Of a stretch of 17,763 nucleotides of DNA, positions 1 through 5,319 are shown piece after piece (position 1 is the first letter of the stretch; each line of letters opens with the position of its first letter). This stretch comes from Wenzhouxiangella sp. (lineage in GTDB: Bacteria > Pseudomonadota > Gammaproteobacteria > Xanthomonadales > Wenzhouxiangellaceae): NCBI GenBank assembly GCA_007121485.1, contig SKKM01000255.1, positions 1 to 17,763 of the forward strand, given 5' to 3'. Both the position numbers and the translations under genes were made by a program. A model generated the notes under the pieces. That model made no database searches, was not told where the DNA came from, and saw only the letters and a program-made list of their open reading frames with translations.

Positions 1-799
1 GTTCGAGCAGGCTCTTGCCGAAACGCGCGGCCACGCGCTCGCCGACCATGCGCCCGACCTGGCTGGAGCCGGTGAACGACATCAGGGCCACGCGCTCATC
101 GTCGATGAAGCGGCCGGCCAGCTCATGCCTGTCCTCTATGAAGGAGGTGAAGATCGGCGGATAGTCGGTGCCGGCCAGGGCTTCGTTGACGATGTTCTGC
201 ACCGCCACGCAGCACAGCGCGCCCTTCGGCGAGGGCTTCCACACGGTGGCGTTGCCGCAGATGGCCGACAGCAGCGCGTTCCAGGCCCAGACCGCGACGG
301 GAAAGTTGAAGGCAGTGACCACGCCGACCACGCCCAGCGGGTGCCACTGCTCGTACATGCGGTGGCCGGGGCGCTCGGAGTGCATGGTCTTGCCGTAGAG
401 CATGCGCGACTGGCCAACGGCAAAATCGCCGATGTCGATCATCTCCTGCACTTCGCCGTCGCCTTCCGGCTTGATCTTGCCCATTTCCAGGGCCACCAGG
501 CTGCCCAGCGGGTCCTTGTAGTGGCGCAGTGCGTTGGTCACCAGGCGCACGGCCTCGCCGCGGATCGGCGCGGGAACCTGGCGCCAGGCCCGGGCCGCAT
601 CCTCGGCGGTGCGGATCACTTTTTCGTAGTCGTCCCCGGTGGCGGCGACGATCTGGCCGAGGCTCCTGCCGTTGGTCGGATTGAAGCTGTCGAAAGCCCG
701 TGCCGGGTCGCTTGCCGACCACTGTCCGGGGCCGAAGCAGGCGCCTGGATTGAGGTCCGACAGGCCCAGTTTCTGGAAGATGTCTCGGTGGCTGTGCAT
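1..799 (-). CDS. ALDH7-family aldehyde dehydrogenase (probable aminoadipate semialdehyde / piperideine-6-carboxylate dehydrogenase), N-terminal part
   Basis: This is the first 266 residues of an NAD(P)-dependent aldehyde dehydrogenase, running off the left edge. Reading the minus strand from the ATG at 799-797 gives a protein beginning MHSHRDIFQKLGL. The ALDH7 (antiquitin) signatures are visible: EMGKIKPEGDGEVQE near 105-119, PLGVVGVVTAFNFPVAVWAW near 154-173, CGNATVWKPSP near 181-191, and the cofactor-loop motif FTGSSQVG near 242-249. The catalytic Glu and Cys lie in the missing C-terminal half, so activity cannot be judged. Relatives oxidise alpha-aminoadipate semialdehyde in lysine or pipecolate catabolism; that substrate is inferred from family membership. 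The start follows a weak GGTGAG element. The gene diverges from rpoE; I recall nadB in that position in Pseudomonas and Escherichia. Full-length relatives are about 500 residues. Confidence 0.88.
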   Translation of the reverse strand, partial: MHSHRDIFQKLGLSDLNPGACFGPGQWSASDPARAFDSFNPTNGRSLGQIVAATGDDYEKVIRTAEDAARAWRQVPAPIRGEAVRLVTNALRHYKDPLGSLVALEMGKIKPEGDGEVQEMIDIGDFAVGQSRMLYGKTMHSERPGHRMYEQWHPLGVVGVVTAFNFPVAVWAWNALLSAICGNATVWKPSPKGALCCVAVQNIVNEALAGTDYPPIFTSFIEDRHELAGRFIDDERVALMSFTGSSQVGRMVGERVAARFGKSLLE

Positions 800-840
800 G
801 CTGATCTCACCCGTCCGCGTCTTGATTGATAAAGCAGCCC

Positions 841-846
841 ATTATG
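841..846 (-). promoter_or_regulatory. Possible -10 element of the aldehyde dehydrogenase gene
   Basis: Read on the minus strand this is CATAAT, five of six matches to TATAAT, placed about 41 bases before the dehydrogenase ATG. No convincing -35 hexamer lies 16-18 bases upstream, so the call rests on one hexamer in otherwise GC-rich DNA. Confidence 0.25.
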
Positions 847-950
847 GCATTCGGCGGCAGCGGATGCTGGGGTCTACATGCTATTCTTGTCGGCTTGCAC
901 CATCGCCGGTGGGCGGGTGCAGGGGCCGGCGTGCAGATTGGCCAGGCTGA

Positions 951-1037
951 ATGCACGATGAACGAAACTTAAACATCGGGGTGCTGTCCATCGCAGTAGC
1001 CCGATTCGTTGGAAACGGAGCCAGGCAGGCCCGATGA
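951..1037 (+). CDS. Possible 28-codon leader ORF overlapping the rpoE start
   Basis: An ATG at 951 opens a 28-codon frame (begins MHDERNLNIG, ends NGARQAR). Its TGA stop at 1035-1037 overlaps the rpoE ATG at 1034-1036 in an ATGA arrangement, the classical layout for translational coupling. The ribosome site is modest (AGG about 6 bases before the ATG). The rpoE start itself has only a distant GGAG, which would fit dependence on an upstream frame. In E. coli, rpoE is preceded by an overlapping leader ORF called rseD; I see no obvious similarity at the peptide level, so any equivalence is positional inference. A chance ORF of this length is quite possible. The candidate sigma-E promoter lies inside this frame, so only transcripts starting further upstream could carry the whole ORF. 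Confidence 0.35.
   Translation: MHDERNLNIGVLSIAVARFVGNGARQAR
964..990 (+). promoter_or_regulatory. Candidate sigma-E (RpoE)-dependent promoter for rpoE autoregulation
   Basis: GAAACTT at 964-970 resembles the sigma-E/AlgU -35 box (GAACTT). After a 16-base spacer comes TCCA at 987-990, resembling the -10 box (TCtgA or TCcaA). The predicted transcript would start near 996-998, leaving a short leader before the ATG at 1034. Autoregulation of rpoE operons is well established in the family. The extra A in the -35 box lowers certainty. A TGCTATTCT element at 879-887 could be an extended -10 for a second, housekeeping promoter. Confidence 0.42.
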
Positions 1038-1615
1038 GCGAACGGGAAGTTGATCAACTACTGGTAGAGCGAGTTCAGAAAGGTGACAAGAAGGCCTTCG
1101 ACGTGCTGGTCGGCAAGTATCAGCACAAGATCATCAGCCTCGTGTCGCGCTATGTTTCTGACCACGCCGAAGCCATGGACGTCGCTCAGGAAGCCTTCAT
1201 CAAGGCCTATCGCGCGCTCAAGCGTTTTCGTGGCGACAGCGCCTTCTACACCTGGCTGTACCGGATCGCGATCAACACGGCCAAGAACCACCTGGTTGCG
1301 CAGAGCCGGCGACCGCCACTGTCGGACATCGACGCCGGCGACGCCGAGCAGTACCAGGTCGATACGCGCCTCAAGGACCGCGGCTCACCGGAGCATGAAC
1401 TACTGCGTGAAGAGATCGAGCAGACCATCCATGACGCCATCGCGGACCTGCCCAATGATCTTCGGGTCGCCATCACCCTGCGCGAGATGGAAGGCATGAG
1501 TTACGAAGAGATCGCCACTGCCATGGATTGTCCGATCGGCACCGTGCGGTCCCGCATTTTCCGGGCGCGTGAAGCCATTGATCAACGGCTTCGCCCCCTG
1601 CTCGACAATCAGTAA
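1034..1615 (+). CDS. rpoE: RNA polymerase sigma-E factor (RpoE/AlgU)
   Basis: This is a 193-residue ECF sigma factor of the RpoE/AlgU type, close to the usual 190-195. It directs RNA polymerase to envelope-stress promoters and is held inactive by the membrane anti-sigma factor encoded next. Region 2 spans about 10-95; DVAQEAFIKAYRAL is followed by the -10-recognition and melting segment FRGDSAFYTWLYRIAINTAK. Region 4 spans about 130-187, with the helix-turn-helix MSYEEIATAMDCPIGTVRSRI recognising the -35 box. It heads the operon rpoE-rseA-rseB-rseC-mucD, with 14 bases before rseA. The ATG at 1034 gives the standard N terminus MSEREVDQLLVERVQ. Its ribosome site is weak (GGAG at 1017-1020), and the start overlaps the stop of a small upstream frame. 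Identity is highly secure. Confidence 0.97.
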   Translation: MSEREVDQLLVERVQKGDKKAFDVLVGKYQHKIISLVSRYVSDHAEAMDVAQEAFIKAYRALKRFRGDSAFYTWLYRIAINTAKNHLVAQSRRPPLSDIDAGDAEQYQVDTRLKDRGSPEHELLREEIEQTIHDAIADLPNDLRVAITLREMEGMSYEEIATAMDCPIGTVRSRIFRAREAIDQRLRPLLDNQ

Positions 1616-1629
1616 GCTGGAACACCGCC

Positions 1630-2229
1630 ATGACTGAAACCAACCGCGAACACCTCTCTTCCCTGATGGACGGCGAGCTGGAGCGCGGCGCCAGGGCATT
1701 CGTGCTGCGCCGGCTCAGCAACGACGACGAGCTGTCCGGGCGATGGCGCCGCTACCACATGGTGCGCGCCTGCCTGCAGCGCGAATTGAGGTCGGGCGCC
1801 GACCTGACCGCGCGCGTGGCCGCGGCGCTGGGCGAAGAACCCGTCATGCCGCAACCCTCGGCGGCGGCGCGCTGGCTCAAGCCCGTGGGCGGTGCCGCGA
1901 TCGCCGCCAGCGTCGCCGTTTTCGCGCTGGTCGGCATCAACAGCAGCCTGCTCGAGCGCGGCCAGCCCGAAGTGCTCGCCGAGCAACCGGGTTTCGTCAG
2001 CCAGCCGACCCCGTTTGACTGGTCGTTCGCTCAGCCCCTGGTGCCGGTGAGTTTCTCGGAAACCACCGCGGCCGACCGGCAGCGGATCAGCGGCTACGTG
2101 CTGCGCCACAACCAGGCCGCGGGATCGGTGGGCTTCGTGTCCTACGTTCCGATCGTGGTCGGCACGCGCACGCCGCCGGTGGTCGACGACGGCGACGCTG
2201 GCGTCGGGACCTTGACCGCCGAGCGTTGA
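1630..2229 (+). CDS. rseA: Anti-sigma-E factor RseA/MucA
   Basis: This 199-residue single-pass membrane protein should bind and sequester RpoE at the inner membrane until regulated proteolysis releases it. The cytoplasmic sigma-binding part (1-85) starts with LSSLMDGELERGA, the hallmark of the RseA N-terminal domain, followed by WRRYHMVR near 39-46. One transmembrane segment lies at about 87-104 (GGAAIAASVAVFALVGI). The periplasmic part (105-199) includes YVLRHNQAAGSVGFVSYVPI near 156-175, like the C-terminal domain of MucA that interacts with RseB/MucB. It sits 14 bases after rpoE and 4 bases before the annotated rseB ATG, so co-translation is likely. Family knowledge implies cleavage by a DegS/AlgW-like protease and then RseP; neither gene is in this window. 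Confidence 0.93.
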   Translation: MTETNREHLSSLMDGELERGARAFVLRRLSNDDELSGRWRRYHMVRACLQRELRSGADLTARVAAALGEEPVMPQPSAAARWLKPVGGAAIAASVAVFALVGINSSLLERGQPEVLAEQPGFVSQPTPFDWSFAQPLVPVSFSETTAADRQRISGYVLRHNQAAGSVGFVSYVPIVVGTRTPPVVDDGDAGVGTLTAER

Positions 2230-2233
2230 GCGC

Positions 2234-3247
2234 ATGAGGGGCGAGATGGGGCGGTCTCTGGGCGTTTTCCTGCTGGCGCTGATCCTGTTCGGCGCCGCGT
2301 TCAACGTGCAGGCCGATGACGAAGTCGATCAGTGGCTGGACCGCATGGTGCGCGCCATCGAGACCCTGAATTACCGCGGCACCCTGGTCCATATGCGCGA
2401 CGGCCATGTGGACACCCTGCGCATCGTCCATCGCGCCGACGAGGACGGCATTCGCGAGCGCATCGTGTCGGTCGACGGTCCGCCGCGCGAGGTGCTGCGT
2501 GACGGCAACCAGGTCAGGATCCTGCTTGGCGGCGACCAGTCCATGGTCGTCGAGGGCGGCATCGGATCGCGGCTGCTGCCCAATCTGCCGCCCAACCGGC
2601 TGTCCAGGCCCATACTGGCCTACCGCATGAGCTTCGGCGGCACCGAGCGGGTCGCCGGCCTGTATGCCCGTGTGCTGGAGATCCGGCCGCGCGACCAGTT
2701 CCGCTACGGGCATAGGTTCTGGCTGGAGGAAAACACCGGCATGCTGCTGCGCTCTGCGCTGCTCGATCATGAGGGTAACTACCTTCAGCACCTCTCCTTC
2801 GTGAGCATCGATCTCGGCGTGCCGATCGGCGCCAGCGAACTGGAACCGGAACTGAGCGTCAGCGATGCGGTAGAGATCAAGATGAGCCCGGTCTCGGCCG
2901 AAACTCCGGAGGCTGCGGCGGAGTTGCAGCGGCCATCGTGGACGCCGCGCATGCTGCCTGACGGCTTCCGTCTTGCTTCGGTCAGCCACGGCTTCAACAG
3001 CGAGGGCCAGGAATTCGAGCACCTGCTTTTCAGCGACGGCCTGGCCAGTTTCTCGGTCTACATCAAGGCCGCGCGGCCCGAGGATGGTCCGGACTCGGAA
3101 CGCATCGACGCCATTGGTCCGGTTCACGTGTTTTCCGGCACCGTCGAAGGCCATCGCGTGACCGTGGTCGGTGAGGTGCCTTCCGCGACCGTCGCCTTCG
3201 TCGCGCAGCAACTGCATCGGCGGGAATCGGAGTCCGACGATCGCTAG
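2234..3247 (+). CDS. rseB: Sigma-E regulatory protein RseB/MucB
   Basis: This periplasmic protein of about 337 residues normally binds the periplasmic part of RseA and protects it from the initiating protease, while sensing lipid or lipopolysaccharide signals. A signal peptide is clear: hydrophobic core LGVFLLALILFGAAFNV, probable cleavage after VQA at about residue 27. The N-terminal LolA/LolB-like domain (about 28-215) contains ETLNYRGTLVHMRDG and the hallmark RIVHRADEDGIRERIVSVDG. A smaller C-terminal domain follows (about 235-330; WTPRMLPDGFRLASVSHGF). Two starts compete: ATG 2234, four bases after rseA, and ATG 2246, which gives a shorter N-region and is preceded by GAGGGGCGAG, a better ribosome site. 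Either leaves the signal peptide intact. Length and position fit the family. Confidence 0.93.
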   Translation: MRGEMGRSLGVFLLALILFGAAFNVQADDEVDQWLDRMVRAIETLNYRGTLVHMRDGHVDTLRIVHRADEDGIRERIVSVDGPPREVLRDGNQVRILLGGDQSMVVEGGIGSRLLPNLPPNRLSRPILAYRMSFGGTERVAGLYARVLEIRPRDQFRYGHRFWLEENTGMLLRSALLDHEGNYLQHLSFVSIDLGVPIGASELEPELSVSDAVEIKMSPVSAETPEAAAELQRPSWTPRMLPDGFRLASVSHGFNSEGQEFEHLLFSDGLASFSVYIKAARPEDGPDSERIDAIGPVHVFSGTVEGHRVTVVGEVPSATVAFVAQQLHRRESESDDR

Positions 3248-3266
3248 GCCAGCTCCGGCCGTTTCC

Positions 3267-3755
3267 TTGGCGCAGCGATCCGATCCCGAGCTGGCCTGGC
3301 AGCGTGGAACGGTCACGGCGGTTGCTGAAGGCCGCGTGCAGGTGCGCTTTGGCGCGCTGCAGCATTGCCGAAGATGCATGCAAGGCGAGGGATGCGGCGC
3401 CGGCGTGTTCGGCCGGCTGTTTTCGCAGCGAGGCGCGGAAATCTGGCTGCCGGCGCGTGCTGAATTCCGGCCGGGTCAAGCCGTGCGGGTGGGCGTGCGG
3501 GAGCGCGATCTGCTGCGAGCTGCCGTCCTGCTCTACGGTCTTCCGCTGTTGTCCTTCATCCTGGCTGCAGCCGCTGCTGCTACAGTCCCGTCTGAGCCAT
3601 GGGTGCGGGACTTCGGCGCCCTGGCTGCCGGGCTGGCCGGGGCGGCGATGGCGCTGTGGCTCATCGGGCGTCTGCGCGGAAGAGTACTGAACCCGCGCCT
3701 GGAATCGTTGTCTGGGAGGGCCGGGTGCGATGAACTTGAATCGGCCGACCACTGA
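3267..3755 (+). CDS. rseC: RseC/MucC family membrane regulator
   Basis: This is a 162-residue inner-membrane protein of the RseC/MucC family, whose members modulate sigma-E activity and in some bacteria serve the Rnf/SoxR-reducing system. The N-terminal cytoplasmic part begins with the typical WQRGTVTAVAEGRVQVRF (11-28). It then has a cysteine cluster C34-x2-C37-x5-C43 (HCRRCMQGEGCG), a candidate metal or redox site. Two transmembrane segments follow at about 84-106 and 116-134. There is no ATG at the right place. I choose TTG at 3267, twenty bases after rseB, because it gives a normal-length N terminus; the alternative GTG at 3171 would overlap rseB by 77 bases. The reading frame and family are secure, the exact start less so. 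Confidence 0.85.
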   Translation: MAQRSDPELAWQRGTVTAVAEGRVQVRFGALQHCRRCMQGEGCGAGVFGRLFSQRGAEIWLPARAEFRPGQAVRVGVRERDLLRAAVLLYGLPLLSFILAAAAAATVPSEPWVRDFGALAAGLAGAAMALWLIGRLRGRVLNPRLESLSGRAGCDELESADH

Positions 3756-3800
3756 ATCCACTTGATCTCTTGTCATGAACCGCAGGAAACTGGAGTACGC

Positions 3801-5219
3801 ATGCTGAACAAGACGCTGGCCGCATTGATCCTGACGGGCGGATTTCTGATGGCCCAGGTTCCGCAGGCGCTGGCCGCGCGTGCGGATTTCACCGAGCTCG
3901 TCGAGCAATCCATTCCCGCCGTGGTCAACGTGGAAACCATTCGTTTCGGCTCCCGCCCCGGCGAGCGCCGCGAGCAGCGCGGCGACATGCCGGAGGACTT
4001 GCCGGAAATGTTTCGGCGCTTCTTCGACCAGCCTTTCCCCGACAGCCCGCGCGGGCAGCCTGATCGCCGCGGCGGCGGCTCGGGCTTCATCATTTCCGAA
4101 GACGGGCTGATCGTCACCAATCACCACGTGATCGAAAATGCCGACCAGGTGGTCGTCCGCCTGGCCGACCGGCGCGAGTTCGAGGCCGAGATCGTGGGGT
4201 CCGATCCGGAAGCCGACGTGGCCCTGCTGCGCATCCCGGCCGAGGACTTGCCGACCCTGGAATTCGGCGACTCGCGCGATCTGCGCGTGGGCGAGTGGGT
4301 GATCGGCATCGGTTCGCCGTTCTCGTTCGAGCAGACCGTTACCGCCGGCATCGTCAGCGCCAAGGGTCGGACCCAGCAGCGGCAGCAGTACGTCCCGTTC
4401 ATCCAGACCGACGTGGCCATCAACCGCGGCAATTCCGGCGGTCCGCTGATTCGCACCGACGGTACCGTGGTCGGCATCAACTCGTGGATCCTGAGTTCCG
4501 GCGGCGGCAACATCGGCCTGTCGTTCTCGATCCCGATCGAGATCGCGCAGAACTCGATCGAGCAGCTGCTGGAGTTCGGTCGCGTCTCGCGCGGCTTCCT
4601 GGGCGTGGGAATCGAGATCATCACCCGTGAAAAGGCCGATGCGCTGGGTCTGGACCGGCCGGCCGGCGCCCTGGTCAACCGGGTCGAGCCCGACAGCGCG
4701 GCCGCGCTCGGCGGCGTGGAAGTCGGTGACGTCATCATCAGCTTCAATGATCAGCCGATCGACGTGTTCTCCGAGCTGCCGCCGCTGGTCGGCATGGTGC
4801 GTCCCGGCACCGAGGTGCCGCTGGTGGTATCGCGCTGGGGCGAGCGCCTGACCAAGAAGGTCACGATCAAGCAACTCGACGAGGATGCGATGGCCGCGGC
4901 CGCCCCCGGTCAGCCCGAGCGCCAGCCCAGCAATGCGCTCGGCCTGGCGGTCGAGGCCCTGGATTCGCAGACGCGCCAGCGCCTGGGCAACCCGGACGGC
5001 GGCGTGCTGATCACCGAGGTCGAGAGCGACAACGCGCACCGCGCGGGCGTGCGCTCCGGCCAGGTCATCCTGATGATCAACAACCAGACGGTAGGCGGTC
5101 TGGATGACTTCCAGACCATTGTCGAAGCGCTTCCGGCCGATCGTTCCGTGGCCCTGTTGCTGCATCGTCCGGACGGCAGCACCACTTTCGTGGCGTTTAC
5201 CCCGGAAAGCGCTGATTGA
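3801..5219 (+). CDS. mucD: Periplasmic serine protease MucD/DegP (Do family)
   Basis: This 472-residue HtrA-type protease/chaperone degrades or refolds damaged envelope proteins. The signal peptide MLNKTLAALILTGGFLMA ends with likely cleavage after ALA (about 25). The trypsin-like domain spans about 30-255, with triad His109 (TNHHV), Asp139 (EADVALL) and Ser212 (GNSGGP). PDZ1 covers about 262-355 (SRGFLGVGIEI) and PDZ2 about 375-465 (GVLITEVESDNAHRAGV). The ATG at 3801 is preceded by GGAG at seven bases; a TTG 39 bases earlier would only add a poor leader ahead of the signal peptide. Two changes stand out: INRGNSGG where the family usually has INPGNSGG, and TNHHVI where TNNHVI is common. Neither removes a catalytic residue. 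As the last gene of the rpoE operon it is presumably induced by sigma-E. Confidence 0.94.
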   Translation: MLNKTLAALILTGGFLMAQVPQALAARADFTELVEQSIPAVVNVETIRFGSRPGERREQRGDMPEDLPEMFRRFFDQPFPDSPRGQPDRRGGGSGFIISEDGLIVTNHHVIENADQVVVRLADRREFEAEIVGSDPEADVALLRIPAEDLPTLEFGDSRDLRVGEWVIGIGSPFSFEQTVTAGIVSAKGRTQQRQQYVPFIQTDVAINRGNSGGPLIRTDGTVVGINSWILSSGGGNIGLSFSIPIEIAQNSIEQLLEFGRVSRGFLGVGIEIITREKADALGLDRPAGALVNRVEPDSAAALGGVEVGDVIISFNDQPIDVFSELPPLVGMVRPGTEVPLVVSRWGERLTKKVTIKQLDEDAMAAAAPGQPERQPSNALGLAVEALDSQTRQRLGNPDGGVLITEVESDNAHRAGVRSGQVILMINNQTVGGLDDFQTIVEALPADRSVALLLHRPDGSTTFVAFTPESAD

Positions 5220-5229
5220 GCGCACGGAC

Positions 5230-5254
5230 GCGGCAGGTCGACACGGCCTGCCGC
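5230..5254 (+). repeat. Inverted repeat directly abutting the lepA -10 element
   Basis: GCGGCAGG (5230-5237) pairs perfectly with CCTGCCGC (5247-5254) around a 9-base loop. It begins 10 bases after the mucD stop and ends at the base before TATAAT. It could end mucD transcription (no T-tract follows), or act as an operator, since as DNA it covers the -35 and spacer region of the putative lepA promoter. Confidence 0.5.
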
Positions 5255-5260
5255 TATAAT
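5255..5260 (+). promoter_or_regulatory. lepA: Putative -10 element of a lepA promoter
   Basis: This is a perfect TATAAT in a GC-rich gap, 60 bases before the lepA start. No good -35 is found at 16-18 bases: the best nearby hexamer, TCGACA at 5238-5243, is only 11 bases away. It may be activator-dependent. Expected transcript start is about 5266-5268, just ahead of the strong hairpin at 5279-5305. Confidence 0.5.
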
Positions 5261-5278
5261 GCCCGGCATCCTTTCCTC

Positions 5279-5305
5279 GCCGCCGCCGGTGTTGCCGGCG
5301 GCGGC
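5279..5305 (+). repeat. Perfect 11-bp GC-only hairpin in the lepA leader
   Basis: GCCGCCGCCGG (5279-5289) pairs without mismatch with CCGGCGGCGGC (5295-5305) around the loop TGTTG. It ends 14 bases before the lepA ATG. There is no T-tract (TTCATGCT follows), so a classical intrinsic terminator is unlikely. Its position fits a structured 5' leader that could limit ribosome access, or a partial attenuator between mucD and lepA. Confidence 0.6.
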
Positions 5306-5319
5306 TTCATGCTGTCGCT

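Noticed and set aside
896..921. TGCACC...GGTGCA inverted repeat as a terminator or operator
   Set aside because: Six base pairs with a 14-base loop in GC-rich DNA is too weak to support a call.
3171..3266. GTG 3171 as the rseC start
   Set aside because: It would add 32 residues lying within rseB, rich in Arg, Pro and Ser and unlike RseC N termini.
2087..3379. 430-codon minus-strand frame across rseB
   Set aside because: Antisense shadow of rseA/rseB; low-complexity His, Ala, Gln and Arg composition and no family resemblance.
3063..5225. 720-codon open frame on the minus strand
   Set aside because: It is antisense to rseB, rseC and mucD, all clearly real genes. Its composition (runs of Arg, Ala, Gln, His, Asp) is typical of a reverse-frame shadow in GC-rich DNA, with no recognisable domain.
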